Of a stretch of DNA of 64,000 nt, positions 35,661 through 45,923 are shown piece after piece; the first letter of the stretch is position 1, and every line of letters starts with the position of its first letter. The DNA is taken from positions 125,444 through 189,443 of the forward strand of contig RQTK01000313.1 of the NCBI GenBank assembly GCA_003991915.1, written 5' to 3'. Made by a program: the position numbers and the translations under genes. Source of the stretch: Elysia chlorotica. Its lineage: Eukaryota > Mollusca > Gastropoda > Plakobranchidae. Below the pieces are notes generated by a model, which worked only from the letters and a program-made list of their open reading frames with translations, had not been told where the DNA came from and did not search any database.

Positions 35661-37708
35661 ATTAACTGCTTTCTGGATGTCAGTGAGACAGGAGTCTAGA
35701 TCTCCCCGCACTGTTTCTGTGTGGTAGCATGTATTATAAGTGTCAGACTTTAGTTTTGAGGCTCGTCCACAATAAAACCTGTGTAGTGCTGATATTGGAT
35801 TCTAAGCAGCCAAGTTAACTACAGTACATGTACGTCTTCTGTACTAACACATTGTAAGAATACTAAGATTCTAAATCTTAACTGAAACAGCGTGATCATT
35901 GGTTCAGAAAAAGAAAGAGGCAGGTAATTTTATTTTCAGTTCTTTCTATTAGTAGTAGTAGCCTTGCCGTTACATTTTAATCTTCATTATTTTCAATAAT
36001 TATATACACATTATTTAAATTGCAGTAACTCATGTTATATAGAATGAAAGAATTTAGAAAGGAAAAAAAAAAACACACGCTCGTGAAATATTATACACAC
36101 AATAAAACCATCCGTTACAAAAAGACAGTTATCCGAAAAGAAAGAGAGAACAAATAAATATGGTTTTAGGCAGATATCAACTTTATTCCTTGGCAGTCAA
36201 AATCACAACACAAACAGTCCACAAGTTTTCAATTATTTCTATCCGTTTTATCTAATTCCTAAATAAGCACATAATACGGGCTAAGAAAAAAAGGATATAA
36301 CATTTACTTAAGAAAAAAAAAAAAAGCAGCAGCATCAGGAGGGGTTAAGCATCATTTCATCAGAAACACGGACCTGATTCTCATCATATGCTGCGTTACT
36401 TGAAGTACAACCAAAACTTAAACAAATTTGCTTTTCATTTACTTGTATCCAGGGTTCCCACACTCTTTGAAGAATTAAATTCCAGGACTTTTCACTGATT
36501 TTTTTACACAATCCATTTTTTTCACAAACGAGCAGATTGAATGGCACCTTGTTTGTTGCTACAAATCAATTCAATACCGCTCAAAGGTACAATTTTGCAA
36601 TTCCATACTTTGATGGAAAAGAGGAAGAGAAGGAATAAAGGTGGACAAAGCTGCAGATTTCCGCGGAAGATTATGATCACCGAGTAAATGTGTTAACATA
36701 AAGAAAGGGGGAACCCTCCTAAGTTGTATCATGCAAGTTTAGAGCTTAAGAATCTGCGTCAGAGGTCTCACATGATTTAGTAAGAAATGTACCAAGCAAA
36801 AACACTGTGACCATGAAAAATTACTAAAGCATTTTTAGTTCTTGTCAATGGAAATTCAGGAAGCCCACTAATAACAAAGATGTTTCCATGGGGCAGCTGG
36901 ATCCCATTTTTATTTATTTTTAATTTTAGTTTCATACATTTCACAACTAAATATACTTTTGGTAGTGCCTCATTAAGATGAAGTAATATCTATTACTCCC
37001 ATCAAGTAAGGGACATTTACTCTTTAAAAAAAAAAAAGCAGCATCAGGAGGGGTTAAGCATCATTTCATCAGAAACACGGACCTGATTCTCATCATATGC
37101 TGCTTCACGTATAGTCTCATCATAACATGACCATTTTTGCTGTATACTTCTTTGCCCAGGAATTTCACAACTAGCCAAGAGTGAAATTCCTGGACTTGAA
37201 AAATTTTTTATTTTTTAAATCACGCTTACCCGAGTGGGTCTCCAAGAGAGAGTGACAGCGGCTTTGTAGGCGGGCGGGTTGTGCATCAGATCTTTCACCA
37301 GCACTGTGATGTTTGTGAAGAGCTTCAGGGCCACTACTCGCTTTTTGTTCTGGATAAAAAAAGGTTTGATACAAATTAAGCATTAAAAACAATGTACAAA
37401 ACACTGTTATTCAACTGAATAGACATAGTTTTAATTTTGGAGTAATTAAGTATTAACTGAGTTTAAAATTTTAATGGCATTTAAAAAAAGAGAAATAAAA
37501 ACAGTGAGCAAAGCAAGTTTTTTTAAATTTACAAAATTCGTTCCCACCAGGACATGAAATATGTTGTTTGATAAATACATGTATTTCAGCCCCCTTAAAA
37601 ATATCCATCTAAAATGTATTTGGCTGAAGCAGAGTAGCACAAAAAAGAATGACACACAATAGTAATTTATTAACTGTAGATGTATAGCTAGAAGCTCTCA
37701 AGAAAGAG

Positions 37709-37770
<62 letters not shown>

Positions 37771-39003
37771 GATCCTACCTCATCCGTTCTTAGGAGGTCT
37801 CCTGATTTTCCCTGCAAGGCTTCCTTTAATCGTTTTGTACAGATCTGACTGCTCAGGGCCATGTACTGCAATCTAGTCCAAACAGAGCGAGCAAATTTAT
37901 ACATTTAAATATTTAAGCAAATATAATGATAAAATTATGGAGCATTTGTCCTTTTTTTTAAGCCCAAGTGGATCTTATTTCATAAATAATAATAATAATA
38001 TATTGCATTTATATAGCGCACTTCCATGAACAATCATGCTCAATACGCGTAACAATTTCCATTATCACATGTCCAAATTCTTATGACAGTATATTTATAA
38101 GGGCACGTATATCTTACTTATGTTACAGTTAGTTCCCCTGGAGGATAACGTACGCATTATGCACTTTATGTGTTGAAAAATAACGTAACCATTCACCCGT
38201 CAAGTAACATGCTTTGTAGCGTTGACGGTCATGTCTCTCCGTACTCAATTTTTGGCTATTTTAAATGTGACTTTCTCACAGTTGATTTATTTTCTAAGTT
38301 CGCTGATTATTTTCCAGTTTCCCCCAGCTATTATTCTTTATAGTCATTAAAGCTATAACATAAATATATCATTTAATTTTAAATATTTTTTTAAGCTTGA
38401 AAGTAGAAAAAAATAACAACAAAAACTGTTAAAAGTAATTTTTGTCTTTCAAATACCTGACTCTGAAGTCTTTGAGTCTCTCTGCGTTGACCTCCTCTGA
38501 CAAGAAGCCTGGCAGCTTGCGCCCCATCTGGTGGAAGGCGAACATGAGACACTCGACCTGGGAAAAGTTTAGCTTGGGATCCTCCGCTGAGGCTGCTTCC
38601 ACACTCCCTTCTGTCGGTGGAGGGGGCATGTGTTCCTGGAAGAAAAATAAAGAGTTTTTGAGCTTAAGAATTGAGATTGTTGCTAAGCTGGTTGGTTGGT
38701 TGGGTTTTTAACGTCCAACATCAGCAACTTATGGCTATATCGTGGAGGGGCCCCAAGACGGACATCTGACAATTTTATGTGCTGCCACACACGAGACAGG
38801 GCGGGGATACCATGACTCCTGTCTCAGCCGGTCACATTATACTGACACCGACCCAACCAGTAGATTGTTGCCAAGCATCAAACATCAGCACCATGAAGAC
38901 TATATTGTAGATGGGTCATAAGACTATCGTCTGACATTTGTATGTTGTATGTGCTGAAACACAGCAATAGTGTGGGGATAACATGACTCCTGTCTCAGAG
39001 GAA

Positions 39004-39070
<67 letters not shown>

Positions 39071-42000
39071 AAGCATCTTTATTTCGCGATATATTTTACA
39101 AAAGGGAACAGTAAAGCATGCACCTAAGCTCTTTTGTAGGCAAAAAAACACCCTATAAACGTGGCGCACTGTTTGTTCATGTATTTCCATAAAATACCCC
39201 ACACAGCTGTCAATTGGCTATGAGAAATTCTATAACAGCTATTAAAACTCTTTCAAAACTCACATTGTGCAATCTTAACTGGCTGGGAAATTCTATATCA
39301 GCAATTAAAACTCTTTCAAAACTCACATTGTGCAATCTTAACCGGCTGGGAAATTCTACATCAGCAATTAAAACTCAAAACTCACGAGCAGCGCTGTGAA
39401 GACGGTATTGAGCCTCGTGTCAAGTTTGTCCATGTCTCCCGTGAACTCTGAGATCTCGGCGAAGGTCTTCAGGACCTCCAGCTGAATGTTGGTCTCCTCG
39501 TCAGGGCTAACCACCTCTTTCAGTACCGGCAGCACGTGGTCGCACATGTAGCCCAGAAACTGCTTCGAGTGCACGTTTTTCTGTGAGGAAGAAGAGGAAT
39601 GACACATGAATTATAATTAGTGATGCGAAGTGGGTCATTTTTGTTATTAACACTGAACCTATCCCACAGAACGGCATAGCATGTTGAATTACACAACATT
39701 TAACCCCGCTTATTAACTGAACCTATCCCACAGAATGACATAGCATGTTGACTTACACAACATTTAACCCCGCTTATTAACTGAACCTATCCCACAGAAT
39801 GACATAGCGTGTTGAATTACACAACATTTAACCACTTGATAGACCTTTACTAAACTATAATGAAAATCCTGAAATTTAAGGAAGATTTGGCACCATTTGA
39901 TAAGCAAGTTGCCTTGGAACCAAAGAAGCATAACTTAGTCACACGTGTAACCCACAATTTGCTTTAAGCATACATTTTTCTGGTCTAAACTGCAGCGCTA
40001 GATTCAAGTGCTAGGACGTACACAGCTACAAGATCACAAACCAGAAAACAACATTTATAACTCACAGAAAACATTGGGGTTGCAGACTTGATGCAATGCA
40101 GCAGCCTATCAACACAGTCAGGGTCTGATGCCTGTAAGAGAAAAAAACACAAGTAAGGAAATATATTCAAAAATAACGTTATAAAGTTCCACCTCTAAGA
40201 CGACTTTGGTTTTCATGTAAAATTTATCTAAAAAAAACAACTCCACACACACACACTGCCTATGCACATCAAACTAAAAATATTTATACAGTTTTTGACT
40301 CGAGACAAGAGGTTTATTTGTTTCATGCTTAGCGTCAAACGTCAAAACTATATGGTTTTAATTGAGACCGGGGGTACGAAGCTGTAAAGAGACCATAGAT
40401 TTATACGCCTGACCCTGACATCTAAATACAAAACAAGCCGGCTATCTAAATCCACCAACTCTTCTTTTCTAAGCAGACGAGAAGTCCACCACACACTGAC
40501 TCTGACATCTAAATCCACCAACTCTTCTTTTCTAAGCAGACCAGAAGTCCACCACACACTGACTCTGACATCTAAATCCACCAATTCTTCTTTTCTAAGC
40601 AGACGAGAAGTCCACCACACACTGACTCTGACATCTAAATCCACCAACTCTTCTTTTCTAAGCAGACGAGAAGTCCACCACACACTGACTCTAGCATCTA
40701 AAACTCTTCTTTTCCAAGCAGACCAGGAGTCCACCACACACTGACTCTAGCATCTAAAACTCTTCTTTTCCAAGCAGACCAGGAGTCCACCACACACTGA
40801 CTCTAGCATCTAAAACTCTTCTTTTCCAAGCAGACCAGGAGTCCACCACACACTGACTCTAGCATCTAAAACTCTTCTTTTCCAAGCAGACCAGGAGTCC
40901 ACCACACACTGACTCTAGCATCTAAAACTCTATCTAAATCCACAAACTCTTCTTTCCTAAGCAGACGAGAAGTCCACCACACACTGACTCTGACATCTAA
41001 ATCCACCAACTCTTCTTTTCTAAGCAGACCACACTGACTCTGACATCTAAATACAAGGCAAGCCGACCATCTAAATCCACCAACTCTTCTTTTCTAAGCA
41101 GACCAGAAGTCCACCACACACTGACTCTGACATCTAAATCCACCAATTCTTCTTTTCTAAGCAGACGAGAAGTCCACCAACTCTTCTTTTCTAAGCAGAC
41201 GAAAAGTCCACCACACACTGACTCTGACATCTAAATACAAGACAAGCCGACCATCTAAATCCACCAATTCTTCTTTTCCAAGCAGACGAAAAGTCCACCA
41301 ACTCTTCTTTTCTAAGCAGACAAAAAGTCCACCAGACACTGACTCTGACATCTAAATACAAGACGAGCCGACCATCTAAATCCACTAACTCCACCAACTC
41401 TTCCTTTCCAAGCAGACCAGAAGTCCAGCACACACTGATTCTGACATCTAAATCCACTAACTCCACCAACTCTTCCTTTCCAAGCAGACGCGAAGTCCAG
41501 CACACACTGACTCTGACATCTAAATCCACAAACTCTTCCTTCCCAAGCAGACGAGAAGCCCAGCAGAAACTGACCTCAAACGGCTCGTCCAGTGCAGCCT
41601 GATCAATGACCATCTCCACGAGCTGCTGCCGAGACTGGACGGTGGCCATCGTCTTGAGGCTGCGCAGAAGCTCCATCACCGCGATAAACTCGTCCTTGGT
41701 CACGTCCTCCAGCAGCTGAGGGAAAAATTGTAGGTGAAAACACAAGCTAAGAATACGTTGACATAGTGTGCACTACAAGACCAAAACTTATAATAATAAT
41801 AATAATAAGAAGAACAAAGAAGAAGAAGAATAAGAAGAAGAATTAAAACAAAAATATAAATAAACACTTTAGCAGAAACATATTTTAAGCTTTTTGTGAC
41901 TGATATCTGCCTGGGAAACCACTATTTTAGTATTATATATGTATATAGGCTATATTGTGGACGGGCCCCAAGACGGACGTCTGACAATTGTATGTGCTGC

Positions 42001-44149
42001 CACACACAAGACAGGGCGGGAAGACCATGACTCCTGTCTCAGCCGGTCTATTTTAGTGGTAAGTCTAAAGGAAAAACATGTAATTGTATTTTAGAAAGCG
42101 CCTCCTGAAAGAGTTGCACGCATATTCGAATCAATATAAATAGGACCTGTTTCGTTAACTTCCCTAATCACATTATGGTAAAACAACACGTAACAATACC
42201 TTTTTGGATTGCTGCATAATGTAGTCCTCCACATCTTTGTCAAGTTCCCCGTACTGTTTCACTTTGGTTACCAGGAACTTGAGGAGGCGCTCTCTAATAA
42301 GTGCCATGACTTCATCTTCCTCCTCGCCAGCCTGCAGTAAACGGGTGAAGATTCCCTCCATGACTCCTGAAAAGAGAGAGAGCAGGGATTGAGTTGTTAT
42401 TAATTAATGGCTATATCGTGGGCGGATCCTAAGACTAACGTCAGAAATTTCATGTGTTGTCATACTGAGACAGTACAGGAATACCTGGACCTGTCACATT
42501 ATATTGACACAGACCCAACCCGGGTCTGTTGTTGAGTTGGTTTAACGTCCCACAACAGCACTATATATGTTATATTGTGGACGGACCCCAAGACTGAAGT
42601 CTGACAATTGAACAAATAAACATTCTGATCTGGCATTGAGATGCACATTTGAAAAAAAAAAAAAAAAATAAAAATAAATAGGACACCCCCCACCAATCAG
42701 GTTTATTTCAAAGCTAAGGCACAACTTGGTTACTTAACATCCAGTGCAAACAACTAAGCTATGGTTCATGACAATTTAATGTGCTGCTAATGCTACACAT
42801 ATCAGGGATACCAGCCAGTCACAGCTGGTGCATTATTTTACCTTTCATGTTGATGGAGAAGAGACTGTACAACGCTGCGTGGATGCTGGAGACCTCTTGG
42901 GCATCATCTGTTCCCAGCAACATGGACAGGGCGTCAGCGAAGCGCGACACTTTCTCTGGACAGCCTCGGCACAGGGCGGGAATGTCCTTGACAGCTTGCT
43001 TTCGAATCTACCAGGGACAGAAGAAGAAAAGCATAGAGAAAATTTTAATCAATAAGAATGGATTCCAATACATTTTGAAGATTTAAAAAAAATTTATTAT
43101 AGAAAATTTTGTAACTCAAGGAAAGCAGCACAACTGAAAGAAAGCAAAAGTCAGATTCTAATTGATAGTAGAAAATGATATTATCAATATAACCTAATAA
43201 GTTGTTTTTATTTAGTACATTTTAATGAAGTCTTCACATAAGGTCCCAGACAAACGACAACTTCATACTTATTGATCAATTTTTACAAGATTAATGATGT
43301 AAATCATGATGCTTGTGATTCAACTTAAAGTGAACTTAATATTAAGAACTTGAACCAGACTTTTAAATCTTAAGAGGAATTATATTAACTATATGGACGT
43401 CACAAAGCCAACAAAAAAAAAGGCACAGGTGGTTGATGGTAGGGCCTACATATAATAGGCTAGCAAAAGTATGTCCTCTTACTTAATTTAGCAAAATTTA
43501 AAAAAAACTCACGCTTGCATCAGGATCCTCACAAAGCTCAAACAAAGCTTGAATGGCATCATCTTGCGCAGAAGGGAAGTATTTGAAAAATCTGCAGATA
43601 AATTGTGAGGCCAGTCTTTTCTCTCCAGCGCTCCCTTTTGCTGCACTCAAGAAGGAGCGGAACTCTTTCTCATGCTACGTTGGAACAGAATGAATAGAAA
43701 AAATTATTATTATGGTAAAGGAAAGCCATAAAGAGAAAAGAATTTAATCTAGCCTCTATGGTCTATTAAAAAAAACAACAAAAAAAATTATTCAAACCAA
43801 TAACAAGACAAGGTAGGGTCTGCTTAGTTGAAAAATTATAGGAGGTGTGTACTCAATCGATACTGTAAATCCTGACTCACTTTAAACAGTAAGGTTTGAC
43901 AATTTTACTAATAATTATTATAAAAGTGTCTAGACCTAGACTAGTAGGGGGGTAAAAACGGGGAATTTGGGAAATCTTTTTGTGTGCGAATGTGAGCCTA
44001 ACGCTCTTTCACTCGTATTCTACTCTATCGATAATTGGTTATCACAGTTTACTTACCTCCCCGGCTTTATCTTTAGCATCTGCTAAAACACCAAATGCTT
44101 TGTAAAGATCCTCAACAGCAGAAGCTGCAGCTGTCGTTTCTGCAGACAT
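29486..44149 (-). CDS. API5: Apoptosis inhibitor 5 (API5/AAC-11), complete, 13 coding exons plus one duplicated exon
   Basis: Nuclear HEAT/ARM-repeat scaffold; in vertebrates it blocks E2F1- and Acinus-linked apoptosis and takes part in mRNA export and FGF2 binding. Coding exons in order: 44057-44149, 43513-43674, 42842-43007, 42200-42366, 41575-41715, 40066-40131, 39386-39580, 38457-38635, 37779-37872, 37230-37349, 30936-30982, 30402-30520, 29486-29670. All joins keep frame, giving about 577 aa (human about 524). Family landmarks: EKRLASQFI, LCEDPDASIRKQAVKDIP (helical repeats, 60-105), KKLLEDVTKDEF, ASDPDCVDRLLHCI, KNVHSKQFLGYMCDHVLP, LGRKLP-like GRKLPGFL, and NKKRVVALKLFTNITVLVKD (422-441). 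The tail has a basic nuclear-signal-like segment, YQPPSGKFSEKAG, and an Asn- and RGG-rich end longer than in human. The exon at 37230-37349 has an identical copy at 35133-35252. ATG at 44149 encodes MSAETTAAAS.. Confidence 0.95.
29801..29976 (-). mobile_element. SINE, reverse, partial
   Basis: Tail and body (GTTTTAACGTCCAACATCAG, GGGCCCCAAGACTGACACC) run to CAATAGGGAGCGAAATTTTC, where the head fades. It sits in the last API5 intron. Confidence 0.85.
31460..31525 (-). ncRNA. SNORD18: C/D box snoRNA, U18-like, array copy 1
   Basis: 66 nt on the API5 sense strand. A 6-bp terminal stem GCAGCA/TGCTGC encloses C box ATGATGA, guide GGTCCGTGTTT, D' box CTGA, C'-like ATGATGC and D box CTGA. The D' guide pairs with GAAACACGGACC, a near-universal 28S rRNA sequence. 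Counting five bases from D' points to the A of AAACACGG, the site I recall for U18/SNORD18 (yeast snR18, A649). Intronic in API5, so probably processed from the spliced intron. Confidence 0.9.
32140..32205 (-). ncRNA. SNORD18: C/D box snoRNA, U18-like, array copy 2
   Basis: Same boxes, stem and D' guide as copy 1. One change between C' and D (GGGTTACG against GGGTTAAG on the plus strand), outside every box and outside the 28S guide. Confidence 0.9.
32814..32879 (-). ncRNA. SNORD18: C/D box snoRNA, U18-like, array copy 3
   Basis: All boxes and the D' guide are kept. The outermost base of one stem strand is changed (ACAGCA on the plus strand), shortening the terminal stem by a pair, and one base differs between C' and D (GGGTTGAG). 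Confidence 0.87.
33521..33586 (-). ncRNA. SNORD18: C/D box snoRNA, U18-like, array copy 4
   Basis: Matches the array consensus exactly, with intact stem, C, D', C' and D boxes. Immediately preceded on the plus strand by a poly-A run. Confidence 0.9.
34250..34315 (-). ncRNA. SNORD18: C/D box snoRNA, U18-like, array copy 5
   Basis: Consensus copy, identical to copy 4 through all 66 nt as far as I can read. Confidence 0.9.
34941..35006 (-). ncRNA. SNORD18: C/D box snoRNA, U18-like, array copy 6
   Basis: One substitution between C' and D (GAGGCGTT on the plus strand), boxes and 28S guide intact. It lies 127 bp 3' (gene sense) of duplicated API5 exon copy A, the same arrangement as copy 8 has with exon copy B. 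Confidence 0.9.
35133..35252 (-). CDS. API5: API5 duplicated exon, copy A
   Basis: 120 nt that appear identical to 37230-37349, including the acceptor (TTATCCAG) and donor (GTAAGC), in phase 0 with 40 codons (NKKRVVALKL.. to ..LSWRPTR). Either copy, or both, could be spliced in frame. Flanking intron on the acceptor side (GGTTTGATACAAATTAAGCA) is also shared. I treat it as an alternative or redundant exon; an assembly duplication cannot be excluded. Confidence 0.85.
35503..35543 (-). pseudogene. Truncated third copy of the API5 exon
   Basis: About 40 nt of the donor-side end of the same exon (encoding ..AAVTLSWRPTR), with its GTAAGC donor and following intron bases. The match breaks at 35542 and there is no acceptor, so it should not be spliced as an internal exon. 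Confidence 0.85.
35573..35649. repeat. (GA)n microsatellite in API5 intron
   Basis: Interrupted once by GAAGAG, ends in a poly-G run. Corresponds in position within the duplicated segment to the (GA)n at 37714-37767. Confidence 0.95.
35682..36290 (+). repeat. Dispersed duplication, copy B (partner 25378-25935)
   Basis: Sequence from a SINE body through unique intergenic DNA, found also 10 kb away downstream of API5. Here it interrupts the snoRNA array between copies 6 and 7. Same orientation in both places. Confidence 0.85.
36329..36394 (-). ncRNA. SNORD18: C/D box snoRNA, U18-like, array copy 7
   Basis: Consensus copy with an extra GCA triplet just outside the stem (36326-36328). It lies between the two copies of the API5 exon. 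Confidence 0.9.
37038..37103 (-). ncRNA. SNORD18: C/D box snoRNA, U18-like, array copy 8
   Basis: Consensus copy and first of the array in transcription order, 127 bp after the donor of the API5 exon at 37230-37349. Confidence 0.9.
37714..37767. repeat. (GA)n microsatellite in API5 intron
   Basis: About 27 GA units between the API5 exons at 37779 and 37349, only 12 bp from the donor of the former. Confidence 0.95.
37984..38090 (+). repeat. Dispersed repeat fragment (partner 50830-50935)
   Basis: AATAATAATA then TATTGCATTTATATAGCGCA, CTTCCATGAACA and CAATTTCCATTATCACATGT, repeated in an ITFG2 intron. The TATATAGCGC motif is common in LINE-tail-derived repeats; family not identified. Confidence 0.7.
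38691..38863 (-). mobile_element. SINE, reverse, head missing
   Basis: Tail GGTTTTTAACGTCCAACATC through body to CACCGACCCAACCAGTAG. In an API5 intron. A second, much more diverged body fragment follows at about 38876-39000. Confidence 0.87.
39006..39065. repeat. (GA)n microsatellite
   Basis: About 30 GA units in an API5 intron next to a SINE fragment. Confidence 0.95.
39215..39385. repeat. About 66-bp tandem repeat abutting API5 donor
   Basis: Three units carrying GGGAAATTCTATATCAGC, AATTAAAACTCTTTC and AAAACTCAC. The last reads GTGAGTTTT on the gene strand, which is the donor of exon 39386-39580, so two more perfect donor-like sites lie in the intron. Confidence 0.85.
40416..41574. repeat. 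63-/56-bp minisatellite starting at an API5 splice donor
   Basis: About 18 units in the intron after exon 41575-41715. The common unit is 63 bp (CATCTAAATCCACCAACTC, TTCTTTTCTAAGCAGAC, GAAGTCCACCACACACTGAC); a block near 40690-40930 uses a 56-bp variant. The first unit begins at the donor: the intron starts GTCAGTTTCTGCTGG and later units repeat GTCAGTGTGTGGTGG. Because 63 is a multiple of three, long open frames result (repeating LLRKEELVDLDVRVSVWWTS); these are by-products, not genes. Confidence 0.9.
41941..42050 (-). mobile_element. SINE body fragment, reverse
   Basis: From TAGGCTATATTGTGGACGGG to CCTGTCTCAGCCGGTCTA, with neither tail nor head. API5 intron. Confidence 0.8.
42395..42612 (-). 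mobile_element. Two adjoining SINE fragments, reverse
   Basis: A diverged body piece (GGCTATATCGTGGGCGGATC .. ACACAGACCCAACCCGGG) is followed directly by the tail and body of another copy (GGTTTAACGTCCCACAACAG .. AAGTCTGACAATTG). A further decayed piece lies at about 42735-42830. Confidence 0.75.
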
Positions 44150-44910
44150 CGCAGAATGTTTTATTTACTTTGATACAAACTCTAATTTGAGAAAACACTC
44201 GATCTCGGAGGAGCAATTTCGTCGTCGGCGTCTCTAACTTCATGCAAGGCAGAAATTAGTTTTCGATTATAGGCAGTTAGGCACACCAGCAGTTCCACCG
44301 GAACCTGTCCACTGGTACAACGCCTTGGACCTGCTCCGGTTAGGCCAAGTATCTGTTCCGATGATCTTATTCACCAAGATTGTACAGGTACCTGTTTTGG
44401 TTACTGTAGAGAATCGTAACTTGTACTGATTATTATGAAGCCACGGTTGAAACTGCGGGTGATGGAATGTCTATGACAAACATGATTTGTTTCAACCTTA
44501 CTCGTCTGGTTTCTTAATACATTGTAACCATAAAAATGGCAGTAGAACTAGATCTAGAACCGGCCTAGCTTCAGATGTAAGGGGTACTCACCAATACCTA
44601 TTCGCCACCGACCCGGCATACTGTCTTGTCGGATTTTGCTAATGTCTATTGTCAGCAAATGCACCAACTGCAGACTGCAAAAATGTGTTAGGCTGGCAGC
44701 AGTAGAAACCAGGGATAAACAATGAAGTCTAAAATTTAATCCTGTAATACCAGTAAAAGGGCATAGAAAGTAATAACTATATCGGAGTTATGAAATAAAT
44801 ATTACACAATTAAAAAGGTATATAGACAACTTCAATCTTTGTCTATGTTATAATTATTCTCTGAATCATTTGAACTAAAAAAAATCAACATTTCTTGTCT
44901 ACATGAGGCT

Positions 44911-44912
<2 letters not shown>

Positions 44913-44972
<60 letters not shown>
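44913..44972. repeat. (GA)n microsatellite
   Basis: About 30 pure GA units between API5 and ITFG2. Confidence 0.97.
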
Positions 44973-44977
<5 letters not shown>

Positions 44978-45270
44978 TTAAAAAGGAATGAAGGGAGATA
45001 ACTTTGCTATCATAATTTAATGATTTGCAAAACGTTAAGACCAATAGACTAATTTATTTAAACTATGACGTTATATCCATTGTTTAACCCATAATCTAAA
45101 ATATCTGAATAAAAGTTATGTTTGCCACACGTCGCGTTGACACTGGACTCAGTGTTGCATACACATTACACAATAAAAGCCTAGAATCAGTAGAACACCT
45201 TCTAGATTAAGATTCCAGTAACAGAGATATTGTCACCTAAAATATTCCCTCCCCTACAAAAACACCCCCC

Positions 45271-45418
45271 TTAAAATAGATTGGCGAAGTTGGTGTGAAT
45301 CTTGGCGGTTGACAAAAATGCATTGACCCTTTCATTCTCCTGCCGCCAACGAGTTCGGTCGTGGTACGGGTTCCTGTTGTGTTTCTTAGCCCACAGCCCA
45401 CACTTTCTTCACACCGTC
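45271..45418 (-). other. Unassigned coding-like fragment
   Basis: A 48-codon open stretch ending at a TAA (45273-45271), with protein-like composition rich in charged and aromatic residues (WAKKHNRNPYHDRTRWRQEN) unlike the AT-rich noise around it. In-frame TGA just upstream (45421-45419), no ATG and no convincing acceptor. It may be the 3' end of a decayed retrocopy or an unrecognised last exon. No homolog recognised. Confidence 0.3.
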
Positions 45419-45794
45419 TGACCGTCACTATGTAACATTACTCACACCGGAACATCCGGAACAGGTACATCTGATTCCGATCCAATCTAGGTACCGGTAT
45501 ATCGATATGTCCCTTTTGCCCTGCTCGAGTACAACTCGAAGAGAAAGCGAAGACAAAAATATGGCCGACAATGTTACTGCCGGATAGGCTAAACAATGTT
45601 GAGATTATTATTTTAATATTGAAACAACACACTTTGCCTTTGTTTTTTTTTAAACATTTTAAACTTTCCCTTATCACTACACCAAAAACTTCATAATATT
45701 GTATAAAATCCTCATGTATGATAAGTAAAATAAACATAAAAAGCAACAATGTATACAAGCAAAATAATGAATTAAATGGAAAACGGAAAGAAAG

Positions 45795-45923
45795 GAAGAA
45801 GAAGAAGAAGAAGAAGAAGAAGAAGAAGAAGAAGAAGAAGAAGAAGAAGAAGAAGAAGAAGAAGAAGAAGAAGAAGAAGAAGAAGAAGAAGAAGAAGAAG
45901 AAGAAGAAGAAGAAGAAGAAGAA
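45795..45923. repeat. (GAA)n microsatellite
   Basis: About 42 uninterrupted trinucleotide units. The poly-Ser/poly-Lys translations around it are artefacts. Confidence 0.97.

Larger units (their letters stand above)
31440..37110 (-). repeat. Tandem array of about 700-bp units, each with one snoRNA
   Basis: snoRNA starts are spaced 680, 674, 707, 729, 691, 1388 and 709 bp apart. The wide interval contains exon copy A, a (GA)n tract and the dispersed duplication. Between snoRNAs the units are alignable but diverged, with shared blocks such as GGAAGCCCACTAATAACAAA, TGGGGCAGCTGGATCCCAT and CTCACATGATTTA. The 66-nt snoRNA segment is far better conserved than the spacers. Confidence 0.9.

Noticed and set aside
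31440..37110. CRISPR-like array (short conserved repeats with variable spacers)
   Set aside because: Eukaryotic intron, spacers of about 600 bp that align with each other, and repeats that fit C/D snoRNA architecture.
40348..41351. Minus-strand open frames with repeating LLRKEELVDLDVRV
   Set aside because: Product of the intronic 63-bp minisatellite; kept as a finding about read-through, not as a gene.
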